This document shows positions 1-8,862 of a stretch of 64,000 nt of DNA, one piece after another. This DNA comes from Caulobacteraceae bacterium. Lineage in GTDB: Bacteria > Pseudomonadota > Alphaproteobacteria > Caulobacterales > Caulobacteraceae. The stretch lies in the NCBI GenBank assembly GCA_027487945.1, contig JAIYCQ010000032.1, positions 30,048 through 94,047 of the forward strand. Direction: 5' to 3'. Below the pieces are notes generated by a model, which saw only the letters and a program-made list of their open reading frames with translations, made no database searches and was not told the DNA's origin. The position numbers and the translations under genes were made by a program. Each line of letters starts with the position of its first letter. Position 1 is the first letter of the stretch.

Positions 1-395
1 AAGTGGCCGCGCAGGGCGGCGATCGGCGCGGCGCGGCGGTCCTGCCAGGCCTCGACATGGACGTTGGCGATCCGGCGCCCGACCTTCTTGATCTCGGCCC
101 GGGCGTAGGTGGTCAGCGGGCGGCCCGACCGCAGATACTCGATCGAGACATCGATCACCCGCGGCTGGCGCGCCTGGCCCTCGGTCAGCAACAGCTGGGC
201 CAGGGCCGTCATTTCCATGAAGGCGCCCAGCACCCCGCCATGGATGGCCGGCAGCGTCGGGTTTCCGACCAGATGGTCGCCGAAGGGCATGACCGCGGTC
301 ATCTCGTCGCCGGCCAGCTCGATCTTGACGCCCAGGAACTGCGCATAGGGAATACGGGCCAGCATGGCGTCGACGCGCTCGGTCGGCTCGGTCAT
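1..395 (-). CDS. PaaI-family hotdog thioesterase (3' end cut by window edge)
   Basis: Translated from an ATG at 395, the first 131 codons give a PaaI-type hotdog-fold acyl-CoA thioesterase; the C-terminus lies outside the window. The hotdog signature IHGG falls at residues 51-54, followed by a helix with Glu61, a candidate catalytic residue. Enzymes of this family hydrolyse acyl- or aryl-CoA esters in the cytoplasm; the substrate cannot be read from sequence. The ATG overlaps the TGA of the upstream thioesterase gene (ATGA, 4 bases), so the two are probably translationally coupled and may be related duplicates or form a hetero-oligomer (inference). Confidence 0.8.
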   Translation of the reverse strand, partial: MTEPTERVDAMLARIPYAQFLGVKIELAGDEMTAVMPFGDHLVGNPTLPAIHGGVLGAFMEMTALAQLLLTEGQARQPRVIDVSIEYLRSGRPLTTYARAEIKKVGRRIANVHVEAWQDRRAAPIAALRGH

Positions 396-871
396 TTGGC
401 GCCCTTCCGGTCCTTGAGGTTGGCGCCGAAGCCGCGGCCCTTGCTGGAGTCCAGCATGAAGGCCGCCTGGGCCGCCGCCACCGGGTCGTCGGGATTGTCG
501 TCGTAGGCCACGGCCCGCACGAAGGCGACCGAGCGGGTCACCTTGTAGCAGTGGGCGCGGGCGTAGATGTCCTTGCCCGGCTCGGCCGCGCGCATGTAGT
601 CGATGCGCAGGTCGAGCGTGGCGATGGTCTTGAACTCGGTCAGGCCGGTGTGGACAGCCTGGCCGCAGGCATGGTCCAGCAGGGTGGTGACCACACCGCC
701 GGCGATGACGCCGGTCTCGGGGTCCCCGATCAGCTTCTCGTCATAGGGCACCCGCAGGACGGCGCCGGTCGCGTCGATGGACACCGTCTCCATCTTCAGG
801 GCGATCGCGTGGGGACTGCCCTGGTTCATGGCCTGGACGAAGTTGCGCATGACGTCGAGATGATCACTCAT
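392..871 (-). CDS. PaaI-family hotdog thioesterase
   Basis: A 159-residue protein, the usual length for PaaI-type hotdog thioesterases. The central helix carries AGGVVTTLLDHACG at about residues 57-70; Asp66 sits where the family has its catalytic acid, while the usual HGG is AGG here. It probably hydrolyses an acyl-CoA in the cytoplasm; the substrate is unknown. It is the first gene of a minus-strand pair and overlaps the next thioesterase by ATGA. It diverges from the exonuclease gene with only 36 bases between the start codons, so both promoters must lie in or very near that gap. Confidence 0.82.
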   Translation of the reverse strand: MSDHLDVMRNFVQAMNQGSPHAIALKMETVSIDATGAVLRVPYDEKLIGDPETGVIAGGVVTTLLDHACGQAVHTGLTEFKTIATLDLRIDYMRAAEPGKDIYARAHCYKVTRSVAFVRAVAYDDNPDDPVAAAQAAFMLDSSKGRGFGANLKDRKGAK

Positions 872-907
872 GCACCCGGTTTAGACGCGAGGCGTTTCCA
901 TATCCAG

Positions 908-1912
908 ATGGTGAAGCTCGAGAGCCTGCTTTGTCCGACCCCGGCCGGTCTCTACTGCCCGCCGGGCGACTTCTACATCGACCCGGTGCGCCCCGTGCCC
1001 CGGGCGGTGATCACCCATGGACATTCGGACCACGCCCGGGCCGGTCATGGCGACGTCGCCGCCACGCCCCAGACGCTGGATATCATGGCCTGCCGGTACG
1101 GCGACGACTTCGCGACGCGCCGGGTCGCCCTGGCCTGGGGCGAGACGCTGTCCCGGGACGGCGTCGATATCAGCCTGGCTCCGGCCGGCCATGTGCTCGG
1201 CTCCGCCCAGGCCGTGATCCGCTGGAAGGGCGTCACTGCCGTGGTATCCGGCGACTACAAGCGGCGCCGGGATCCGACCTGCCAGCGGTTCGAGCCGGTC
1301 CCCTGCGACCTCTTCGTGACCGAGGCGACCTTCGGCCTGCCGGTGTTCCGCCATCCGGACGCCGCCGATGAGGTCGCGCGCCTGCTCAGGTCGGTCGAAC
1401 GCTTTCCGGAGCGCACGCATCTGGTCGGGGCCTATGCGCTCGGCAAGGCCCAGAGGGTCATCGCGCTGCTGCGGGAAGCCGGATGGGACCGCACCATCCA
1501 TGTCCACGGCGCCCTGCTGGCGCTGAACGCCCTCTACGGTCGCCACGGCGTCGATCTGGGCCCGATAGCCCCGGCCGGCGACGCGGCCGGCAAGCTGCCC
1601 GGCGAGATCGTGCTCTGCCCGCCCTCGGCGCTGGCCGACCGCTGGAGCCGCCGCTTCGCCGATCCCGTGAGCGCCTTTTGCTCGGGCTGGATGCGGGTCC
1701 GCGCCCGAGCGCGGCAACGGGGCGTGGAGTTGCCGCTGGTCATCTCCGACCACGCCGACTGGGACGAGCTGACCAAGACCCTGGCCGAGCTTTCGCCCGG
1801 CGAGGTCTGGATCACGCACGGTCGCGAGGAAGCCCTGCTGCGCTGGTGCGAGCTGCGCGGCCAACCCGCCCGGGCCCTGGCCCTGGTGGGCTACGAGGAC
1901 GACGCCGAGTAG
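908..1912 (+). CDS. Ligase-associated DNA exonuclease (metallo-beta-lactamase fold)
   Basis: A 334-residue protein of the metallo-beta-lactamase/beta-CASP superfamily, matching the 'ligase-associated DNA exonuclease' family encoded beside bacterial ATP-dependent ligases. The metal-binding HGHSDH is at residues 37-42, a second His (AGHVLGS) near residue 95, the GDYKRR segment near 115, and late SDH and THG motifs typical of beta-CASP nucleases. The open frame extends upstream, but the protein similarity begins at this ATG, which clears the divergent thioesterase start. The ligase lies 850 bases downstream, separated by a membrane-protein gene. A role in DNA-damage repair with that ligase is established for the family and inferred here. 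Confidence 0.88.
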   Translation: MVKLESLLCPTPAGLYCPPGDFYIDPVRPVPRAVITHGHSDHARAGHGDVAATPQTLDIMACRYGDDFATRRVALAWGETLSRDGVDISLAPAGHVLGSAQAVIRWKGVTAVVSGDYKRRRDPTCQRFEPVPCDLFVTEATFGLPVFRHPDAADEVARLLRSVERFPERTHLVGAYALGKAQRVIALLREAGWDRTIHVHGALLALNALYGRHGVDLGPIAPAGDAAGKLPGEIVLCPPSALADRWSRRFADPVSAFCSGWMRVRARARQRGVELPLVISDHADWDELTKTLAELSPGEVWITHGREEALLRWCELRGQPARALALVGYEDDAE

Positions 1913-1982
1913 GGCGCGACAAGGCTGGACAGCGTCCCTGAACAGGGGCTCCATCCCCGTCATGTCTGCAAGGGGGAGGCTC

Positions 1983-2714
1983 ATGCGGCTCAAACGCGCG
2001 TCCGACACCGCCTACCGCACCCTGAGCGCAGCGGAGATCGTCAAGACGGCCGGGCGGCTGGCCGACCGGGTCGATGAGCGGTTCCCCGGGTCCGGCCTGG
2101 CGGGCGCCGCCCGGCAGCTGCGGGCCACGGCCGAGGACACCGCCCGCCGGGCAAGGGCCCTGAGCCGGCCCTATCTCGGCCTTCGCGCGCTGCTGGCGCT
2201 GTTCTGCCTGGGCGGGCTTGGGGTCCTTGCCGTCGTCCTGAAGGATGTCGACTGGCGCGGCATCGTCGAACAGACCAACGAGGTGGCGCTGACGGCCCTG
2301 CTGGAATCGGCGGTCAATCTGGTCGTCCTGATGGCGGCGGGGCTGTGGTTCCTGCTCACCCTCGAGGAGCGCTGGAAGCGGTCACGAACCCAGACCGCCC
2401 TGCATGAACTGCGATCCTTCGCCCATGTGGTCGACATGCACCAGCTGACCAAGGATCCCACCACCCTGCTGGGCGGCGGCCCCAGCACCCCGTCCTCGCC
2501 GGACCGGCGCATGACGCGCTTCCAGCTCACCCGCTATCTCGAGTACTGCGCCGAGATGCTGGCCCTGACCGGCAAGCTCTCGGCCCTCTACGCCGGCGAG
2601 AGCGATGACCATGTGGTCGTGGCGGCGGCCAGCGATGTGGAGAATCTCTGCACCGACCTCGGCCGCAAGATCTGGCAGAAGATCACCATCCTCGGCGACC
2701 TTCAGGAAGAGTAG
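1983..2714 (+). CDS. Conserved hypothetical membrane protein, two TM segments
   Basis: A 243-residue protein of unknown function. From this ATG it has a basic N-terminal region with amphipathic character (about residues 1-60), two hydrophobic helices (ALLALFCLGGLGVLAVVL, and a second ending VVLMAAGLWFLL) and a cytosolic-looking C-terminal half rich in charged helices. I chose this ATG over the in-frame ATG at 1962 because AGGGGGAGG lies five bases upstream, whereas 1962 has no ribosome-binding site. It sits between two repair genes usually found side by side, so it may be cotranscribed with them. I do not recognise a named family. Confidence 0.7.
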   Translation: MRLKRASDTAYRTLSAAEIVKTAGRLADRVDERFPGSGLAGAARQLRATAEDTARRARALSRPYLGLRALLALFCLGGLGVLAVVLKDVDWRGIVEQTNEVALTALLESAVNLVVLMAAGLWFLLTLEERWKRSRTQTALHELRSFAHVVDMHQLTKDPTTLLGGGPSTPSSPDRRMTRFQLTRYLEYCAEMLALTGKLSALYAGESDDHVVVAAASDVENLCTDLGRKIWQKITILGDLQEE

Positions 2715-2759
2715 CGACGCGCGTCGCAACCCCTTGCGGCCAAGCTAGATTGAACAGCC

Positions 2760-4370
2760 ATGCGCGCCTTCGCCCGTCTGCTCGACGACCTGTCGTTCAC
2801 CGCCTCGCGCAATGCGAAGCTGCGGCTGGTGCGCGACTTCCTGGCCGAGCAGCCCGATCCGGACCGGGGCTGGGCTCTGGCGGCCCTGACCGGCTCCCTG
2901 AGCTTTTCCGCCGCCAAGCCGGCCGCCATCCGCAAGGCGGTCGAGGCGCGGATGGATCCGGTGCTGTTCGGCTGGTCCTACGACTACGTCGGCGATCTGG
3001 CCGAGACGGTGGCGCTGGTCTGGCCGGCCCGGCCGGGCGCCAACCGCGAGCCGGACCTGGCGGAGGTGGTCGAGGCCCTGCGCACGGCCACCCGCGGGCA
3101 GGTCCAGCCGATGATCGAGGGCTGGCTGGATGCGCTGGACGCCGACGGGCGCTGGGCGTTGCTCAAGCTGCTGACCGGCGGCCTGCGGGTCGGCGTGTCC
3201 AGCCGCCTGGCCAAACAGGCCTGCGCCGACCTGGGCGGGGTCGCGGCGCCGGAGGTGGAGGAGGTCTGGCACGCCCTGACTCCGCCCTACGGCGACCTCT
3301 TCGCCTGGCTGGAGGGCCGGTCGGCGCGCCCGTCCGCCGACACACCGGGACGATTCCGCTCGGTGATGCTCGCCCAGGCCCTTGATGAGGCTGTCGACTT
3401 CGCAAGGCTCTCGCCCGACGACTACCTCGCCGAGTGGAAATGGGACGGCATCCGCATCCAGGCGGTCAGCGAGCGTGGCGAGCGGCGGCTCTACACCCGC
3501 ACAGGCGACGACATCAGCCACACCTTCCCCGATGTGCTGGAGGCCATGACCTTCGAAGGGGCGCTCGACGGCGAGCTGCTGGTCATGCGGGATGGCGTGG
3601 TCGGGGCGTTCGGCGACCTGCAGCAGCGGCTGAACCGCAAGACCGTCGACGCGAAGCTGTTGAAGGCCTTCCCGGCCGGAATTCGGGCCTACGACCTGCT
3701 GCTCGACGGGGAGGAGGATCTGCGCGGCCTTCCGTTCACGGAACGCAGGAAACGCCTCGAAAGCTTCGTTTCGGCGGCGAAAAGCCACCGGATCGACCTC
3801 TCGCCGCTGCAGCCCTTCGAAACCTGGGAACAGCTTGCGACCCTGCGCGCCGCGCCTCCGGAGGGCGATCCGCGCATCGCCGAGGGGCTGATGCTCAAGC
3901 GCCGGGACAGCCTCTACGAGGCCGGACGGCCGAAGGGGCCATGGTTCAAGTGGAAACGCGACCCGCACCTGGTCGACGCGGTGCTGATGTACGCCCAGCG
4001 CGGCCACGGCCGACGGTCGAGCTTCTACAGCGACTTCACCTTCGGGGTCTGGCGCGAGGACGCGGCCGGCGACCGGTCGCTGACGCCGGTCGGCAAGGCC
4101 TACTTCGGCTTCACCGACGAGGAACTGAAGCAGCTGGACAAGTTCGTGCGGGACAACACCGTCGAACGCTTCGGCCCCGTGCGCTCGGTGAAGGCGAACC
4201 GTGACTTCGGCCTTGTGCTCGAAGTGGCGTTCGAGGGCCTGCAACGCTCCACCCGCCACAAAAGCGGCGTGGCGATGCGCTTCCCTCGCATCAGCCGTAT
4301 CCGCTGGGACAAGCCGTCCCGGGACGCCGACGAACTGGCAACGCTGGAGCGGATGCTGGAGACGCCATGA
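2760..4370 (+). CDS. ATP-dependent DNA ligase (ligase-associated repair operon type)
   Basis: A 536-residue ATP-dependent DNA ligase of the bacterial class linked to DNA-damage repair. An N-terminal helical DNA-binding domain covers about residues 1-200. The adenylation motif EWKWDGIR follows, with nucleotidyl-acceptor Lys227, then motif III (DGELLV, from about 270), motif IV (EGLMLK, 375-380) and motif V (WFKWKRD). An OB-fold domain follows to the C-terminus. All catalytic motifs look intact. The start codon has no clear Shine-Dalgarno, and a GCTAGAT box lies only nine bases upstream, so a leaderless mRNA is possible. Its stop overlaps the next gene by ATGA. Confidence 0.93.
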   Translation: MRAFARLLDDLSFTASRNAKLRLVRDFLAEQPDPDRGWALAALTGSLSFSAAKPAAIRKAVEARMDPVLFGWSYDYVGDLAETVALVWPARPGANREPDLAEVVEALRTATRGQVQPMIEGWLDALDADGRWALLKLLTGGLRVGVSSRLAKQACADLGGVAAPEVEEVWHALTPPYGDLFAWLEGRSARPSADTPGRFRSVMLAQALDEAVDFARLSPDDYLAEWKWDGIRIQAVSERGERRLYTRTGDDISHTFPDVLEAMTFEGALDGELLVMRDGVVGAFGDLQQRLNRKTVDAKLLKAFPAGIRAYDLLLDGEEDLRGLPFTERRKRLESFVSAAKSHRIDLSPLQPFETWEQLATLRAAPPEGDPRIAEGLMLKRRDSLYEAGRPKGPWFKWKRDPHLVDAVLMYAQRGHGRRSSFYSDFTFGVWREDAAGDRSLTPVGKAYFGFTDEELKQLDKFVRDNTVERFGPVRSVKANRDFGLVLEVAFEGLQRSTRHKSGVAMRFPRISRIRWDKPSRDADELATLERMLETP

Positions 4371-6613
4371 GACTCGCGACCCTGCTGGCGTTGCTGCTGA
4401 CCCTGGCGCCCCTGAGCGCCCTCGCCCAGACACTGGTGCGGGACGGCCGCCCGGTGGCGCGCATCTACTTCACACCGTCCGACCCGCTGGAAACGGCCGC
4501 CGAGGAGCTGAATTACCATCTCGGCAAGATGTCCGGCGCGACGCTGGAGGTGGTCCGCACCGCAGACCCGGCGGCGGTGAAGGGGCCGGCCCTGGTGCTC
4601 GGCGACCTCGCTGTCCGCATGGGGGCGACACCGCAGGACAGGACGCCGTCGGCCGAGGGCTTCCGGCTGCTGACGAAGGGCGAGACGCTGCTGATCGGCG
4701 GCGAGAGCGATGAGGCCGCCCTGTTCGGGGCCTATGCGATGCTGGAGACGCTGGGCGTCGACTGGGTGATGCCGGGCGAGATCGGCGAGGTAATCCCCCA
4801 CCGGGCGACCGTGACCCTGCGTCCGCTGGACGAAAGCCAGAGGCCCGACTTCTCCATGCGGCGGCTCTGGTACCGGGGCGGCGCCGACACCGTCACCCGG
4901 GAGGACAAGGCGCGGATGGAGGTCTGGCTGCGTCGGCAGCGGGCCGGTGTCTTCCGCCCCGTCTCGGCGGAGACCGCAGGCCACTACTGGCCGACCTTCA
5001 TCAAGCGGCACAAGGCCGCCTTCGACGCCGACCCCAGCCTCTATGCGCTGCGACGGGATGCGGAGGGACGGCTGGTGCGCCGCGGCCCCCAGATCGAAAC
5101 CACCGACCCGCGCATCGTGGCCATGATGGCCCAGGACATCCGCGACACCTTCGAGAAGAAGGGCTGGCCCCGGGACAGGACCGTCGGCTTTCCCATCGGC
5201 CCGGCCGACACCGCAGGCTACTCGCTGTCGCCGGAGTCGGCGGCGGCGGGCTGGGGGCCGCCAGATCCGATCACCGGCGAACCCGACCAGACCGACCTTC
5301 TGGTCAAGCTGGCCAACGAGGTGCTGGCGGCGCTGGGCCCGGACTACCCGAACGTCCACCTGGGCTTCTATTCCTACGCCTCGCACCAGGGCTATCCGGG
5401 CCGATACACGCCGGACCCGCGGGTGGCGGTGATCTTCGCGCCGATCAACTTCTCGCGCTACCACGCCCTGACCGACCCAGGCTCGCGCAGCCAGCCCCTC
5501 TACCGGGCGGTGTTCGACCAGTGGGCGGCGCTGGCTCGCCGGCAGGGCAACCCGCTGCTCTACCGGGGCTACAACTGGAATCTGGCCGAGAACATGCTGC
5601 CTTACTCCAAACTCCGGATATGGGGCGAGGAGCTGGCCTACTACCGCGACGCCGGGGTAGCGGGACTGAACGTCGAGGCCACCAAGGCCTGGGGCGTCAA
5701 CGGCCCGAGCGACTGGCTGTTCATGCAGCTGGCCTGGGACGCGTCACAGGACTGGCGGGCGCTGCTGGCCGACTACTGCGCCAAGGCGTTCGGCGCCGGG
5801 GCCGAGCCGATGCGACGCTACCTGCTGCGGCTGACCGAGGCGCAGCGGGCGGCCGGCCAGGAGGCGGGCTCCTATCACGCCATTCCGCTGATCTACGACC
5901 ACGCCTTCGTCGCGGCGGCCCAGGCCGACATCAGCGAGGCCGAGCGGCTGGCGACGCTGCCCGCCGAGAAGGAGCGGATCGCTCACTTCCGCTCGGGCGT
6001 CGACCTGCTGGACCTCTATCTCGCCTACCATGAGGCGGCCAACCGCTTCGACTTCGGGACCGCGCTGCAGCGCTACGAGGCCATGCATGCTGCCTGGAAC
6101 GGCTACCAGGCCCGCAACCCGGACATCGTGGCCAGGGAGGCGCCGGTCTATCTGGAGCGGTTCATCGGCCCCTTCGTGCGCGAGGCGGCCCGCCATCAGG
6201 TGCTGCAACCCCTCCCCGAACAGCTGAGGACGGGCTTCGGCGACGGCGACTACCAGGACCCGGCCTTCGACGACTCCGCCTGGCCGCTCACCTCGACCTG
6301 GGCCTCGACCTGGGACGCCCAGCGGCTGACCGGACAGAGGGTCTGGTACCGCCACCGCTTCACCCTGACCGCACAGGAGGCGGCGGCGCCGCTACGGCTG
6401 TTCCTGGGGGGCTTCGACGATCGCGCCGTGGTCTGGCTCAACGGCCGGCGGATGGGCGACAGCGGCCGACGCTTCTCGGCGCCGGTGGTCTTCGAGCTGA
6501 CGGGCGCGACGGCCGGCGAGAACCTGCTGGCCGTCGAGATCGTGCGCGATCACCCGCTCAACGAAATCGGCGTCGGCGGCCTGATCCGGCCGAGCTTCCT
6601 GTTCAGCCGTTGA
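4367..6613 (+). CDS. Secreted DUF4838 / alpha-glucuronidase-like hydrolase
   Basis: A 748-residue secreted protein. A signal peptide spans residues 1-21 and ends at LSALAQ. An alpha-glucuronidase-like N-terminal domain follows (AAEELNYHLGKMSG, then the LLIGGESDEAALFGAYAMLETLGVDW region in segments typical of GH67 N-termini and DUF4838 proteins), then a TIM-barrel-like central region. The last 130 residues or so form a galactose-binding-like beta-sandwich (WYRHRFTL, VWLNGRR), as in many glycosidases. It probably acts on a uronic-acid or related glycan outside the cytoplasm; activity is inferred. The 4-base overlap with a DNA-ligase gene is functionally unexpected. The last 11 bases overlap the convergent aminotransferase gene. 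Confidence 0.75.
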   Translation: MRLATLLALLLTLAPLSALAQTLVRDGRPVARIYFTPSDPLETAAEELNYHLGKMSGATLEVVRTADPAAVKGPALVLGDLAVRMGATPQDRTPSAEGFRLLTKGETLLIGGESDEAALFGAYAMLETLGVDWVMPGEIGEVIPHRATVTLRPLDESQRPDFSMRRLWYRGGADTVTREDKARMEVWLRRQRAGVFRPVSAETAGHYWPTFIKRHKAAFDADPSLYALRRDAEGRLVRRGPQIETTDPRIVAMMAQDIRDTFEKKGWPRDRTVGFPIGPADTAGYSLSPESAAAGWGPPDPITGEPDQTDLLVKLANEVLAALGPDYPNVHLGFYSYASHQGYPGRYTPDPRVAVIFAPINFSRYHALTDPGSRSQPLYRAVFDQWAALARRQGNPLLYRGYNWNLAENMLPYSKLRIWGEELAYYRDAGVAGLNVEATKAWGVNGPSDWLFMQLAWDASQDWRALLADYCAKAFGAGAEPMRRYLLRLTEAQRAAGQEAGSYHAIPLIYDHAFVAAAQADISEAERLATLPAEKERIAHFRSGVDLLDLYLAYHEAANRFDFGTALQRYEAMHAAWNGYQARNPDIVAREAPVYLERFIGPFVREAARHQVLQPLPEQLRTGFGDGDYQDPAFDDSAWPLTSTWASTWDAQRLTGQRVWYRHRFTLTAQEAAAPLRLFLGGFDDRAVVWLNGRRMGDSGRRFSAPVVFELTGATAGENLLAVEIVRDHPLNEIGVGGLIRPSFLFSR

Positions 6614-7763
6614 AGCCGGTCACGGCCGCGATGATGCGGTCCTGGGTCTCGGTGTCCATGTAGGGGTGCATCGGCAGGGCGAGCACCCGGCCGGCCAGGG
6701 CCTCGGTCACCGGCAGGCCGCCAACGCCCTGCGGGAAGTGGGCGTAGGGCTCCTGCACATGCATCGGCACCGGATAGTAGACGGCGGTGGGCACGCCCTG
6801 GGTCTTCAGGTGGGCGGCGAGGCCGTCGCGGTTGTCATGTTCGATGACGTACTGGGCCCAGACCGACTGCCCGCCGGCGATCACCGTCGGGGTGGCGGCC
6901 ACGGCGCCCTTGAGCCCCTCGGCGTAGCGGTCGGCGACCGCCTGCCGCATGACGATCTCCTCGGCGAAGATGGCCAGCTTCTCGAGCAGGATGGCGGCCT
7001 GGATCGAATCCAGCCGCGAGTTCATGCCGATACGGGCGTTGAGGTACTTGGACTCGTGCTCGAAGACCCGGCCGTTCAGGTCGGCCGCGACCGCCTTGCC
7101 GTGCACGCGGTAGCTGTCCATCAGGTCCCAGAGCGCCTGGTCCTTGCAGATCACCGCCCCGCCGTCGCCGTAGCAGCCCAGCGGCTTGGCCGGGAAGAAG
7201 CTGGTGGTGGCCACGTCCGCCCAGTGGATCGGGTGCTTGCCGTGCAGAGTGCAGCCGAAGCCCTGGGCCGAGTCGCTGACCAGCTTGAGGCCATGGCGGT
7301 CACAGATGGCGCGCAGGGCCGGATAATCGGCCGGCTGCCCGAACAGATCGACGGCGATGACCACGGCCGGCTTCAGCGCGCCCTCGGCCTTCACGGCGAC
7401 GATGGCGGCCTCGAGCCTGGCCGGGTCCAGGTTGCAGGTGTCGGGCAGCACATCGACGAACACCGGCGTGGCGCCGACCCAGGGCACGACTTCCGGCGTC
7501 GCCGTGAAGGTGAAGGAGGGGCAGAACACCGCGTCCCCGGCGCCGATCCCCCAGGCCATCAGCGGCAGGGCGATGGCGTCGGTGCCGTTGGCGCAGCTGA
7601 TCGACAGCGGCGCCTGGCCGAAGGCCGCGAGCTTGGCCTCGAACTCGCGGACCTCGGGGCCCATCACATAGCCGCCGTGGTCGAGGACGCGGCCGATGGC
7701 GGCGTCGAGGCGGTCGCGGATCCGGCGCTGCTGCGCGGCGAGGTCGATGAAGGCGATGCTCAT
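6603..7763 (-). CDS. DegT/DnrJ/EryC1/StrS sugar aminotransferase, WbpE-like
   Basis: A 386-residue PLP-dependent aminotransferase that puts an amino group on a nucleotide-linked ketosugar. The N-terminus (FIDLAAQQ, then GGYVMGPEVREFE) strongly resembles WbpE/WlbC-type enzymes that aminate UDP-3-keto-GlcNAcA. Schiff-base Lys193 sits in SFFPAKPLG, and Asp164 (SDSAQG) should contact the pyridine nitrogen. I chose the ATG at 7763 because TAGGAG lies eight bases upstream and family members start at this point; the frame stays open 13 codons further. It is a lone minus-strand gene between a hydrolase and a channel, distant from the other sugar genes. The exact substrate is not determinable. Confidence 0.88.
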   Translation of the reverse strand: MSIAFIDLAAQQRRIRDRLDAAIGRVLDHGGYVMGPEVREFEAKLAAFGQAPLSISCANGTDAIALPLMAWGIGAGDAVFCPSFTFTATPEVVPWVGATPVFVDVLPDTCNLDPARLEAAIVAVKAEGALKPAVVIAVDLFGQPADYPALRAICDRHGLKLVSDSAQGFGCTLHGKHPIHWADVATTSFFPAKPLGCYGDGGAVICKDQALWDLMDSYRVHGKAVAADLNGRVFEHESKYLNARIGMNSRLDSIQAAILLEKLAIFAEEIVMRQAVADRYAEGLKGAVAATPTVIAGGQSVWAQYVIEHDNRDGLAAHLKTQGVPTAVYYPVPMHVQEPYAHFPQGVGGLPVTEALAGRVLALPMHPYMDTETQDRIIAAVTGFNG

Positions 7764-7881
7764 GGGCGCGCTCCTAGCCAAGGTCGTCGTGGATTTCGAC
7801 ACAAACCCTGTAACCGGTTGTTGCCCGGTTCAGGAACCGCGCGGTTTGCAGACCCGTTGACGAACAGGCCGTCCAACAGTC

Positions 7882-8862
7882 ATGCCGAACCGGATGAACA
7901 CTCTGCCCAAGACGGTCGATCCGCAACTGATGCAGCACCTGACGACCTGGGAGTCCTTCCTCGGCCGGTTGGGAGACGTGGGCGGGCGGCTGGCCGTCAA
8001 CCTGGTCGCCGCCATCCTGATCCTCGCCCTGGCGGTCTGGATGTCGGGCTGGGCTTCGCGCTTCGTTCAGCGCGCGATCGCCAGACTTCATCCGCGACGC
8101 CTGCCGCCCGACCCCACCCTGCAGACGTTCCTCGGCTCGGTGGTTCGCTTCGGCATCCTGGCCATAGGGCTGGTGGCGGTGCTCCAGCAACTCGGGGTCC
8201 AGGCGACCTCCATCCTGGCGGTCCTGACGGCGGCCTCCCTGGCCATCGGCCTGGCGCTGCAGGGGGCGCTGTCCAACATCGCCGCCGGGGTGATGATCCT
8301 GATCTTCCGGCCATACCGCGTCGGCGACGTGATCGAGAGCGCCGGTCGGCAGGGCACGGTGAAGGCCCTGGACCTGCTGGTGACCGAGCTGGCGACCGCC
8401 GACAACGTCAAGGTGGTGATCCCCAACGGCAAGGTGTTCGGCGACGTCATCCTGAACTACTCCACCCATCGGCGGCGCAGGGTCGACGTGATCTTCAAGG
8501 TCCCGCTGAAGGCCGACATCGTCGCGGTCCTGCAGCGGCTGCGCGCCCGGGTCGACGCCGATTCCCGGGTCCGCAAGGATCCGCCGCCCCTGATCGAAAT
8601 GATGGACCTGACCGAGGCCTATGCCCAGGCCGCCATCCGCGTCTGGGTGGCCCGCGATGACGTCTCGGCGGTCCGAACCGACCTGATGCTGTCGGCGCAC
8701 CTGCTGGCGGAGGATCCGCACGCCGAACTGGCGCCGCCGCGCCCGTCCAGCGCCAGCGACCAGTCCGCCCCGATCCCTGACAGGCCGCGCTTCAGCCTGA
8801 AAGGGCCTGGTCGAGGTCGGAAATCAGGTCAGAGCAATCCTCAATCCCCACCGAAAGCCTGA
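7882..8862 (+). CDS. MscS-family small-conductance mechanosensitive channel
   Basis: A 326-residue MscS-type channel that opens on membrane tension to release solutes during hypo-osmotic shock. After an amphipathic start come three TM segments. The pore helix TM3 is recognisable by its Ala/Gly pattern (LAIGLALQGALSNIAAGVMIL), followed by the beta domain (RPYRVGDVIE, VIPNGKVFGDVILNYS) and the alpha/beta domain. The C-terminal 60 residues or so are Pro/Ser/Arg-rich and probably disordered; they extend through the 3' end of the convergent transsulfuration gene (71-base overlap). ATG 7894 is an alternative start. Confidence 0.9.
   Translation: MPNRMNTLPKTVDPQLMQHLTTWESFLGRLGDVGGRLAVNLVAAILILALAVWMSGWASRFVQRAIARLHPRRLPPDPTLQTFLGSVVRFGILAIGLVAVLQQLGVQATSILAVLTAASLAIGLALQGALSNIAAGVMILIFRPYRVGDVIESAGRQGTVKALDLLVTELATADNVKVVIPNGKVFGDVILNYSTHRRRRVDVIFKVPLKADIVAVLQRLRARVDADSRVRKDPPPLIEMMDLTEAYAQAAIRVWVARDDVSAVRTDLMLSAHLLAEDPHAELAPPRPSSASDQSAPIPDRPRFSLKGPGRGRKSGQSNPQSPPKA

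Noticed and set aside
2745..4433. 562-codon minus-strand frame over the DNA ligase gene
   Set aside because: Antisense shadow: no motif, Arg/Gly/Gln-rich composition, and the ligase frame carries all catalytic motifs.
6666..8660. 664-codon plus-strand frame over the aminotransferase and MscS genes
   Set aside because: It crosses two genes with intact families on other frames and shows no domain of its own.
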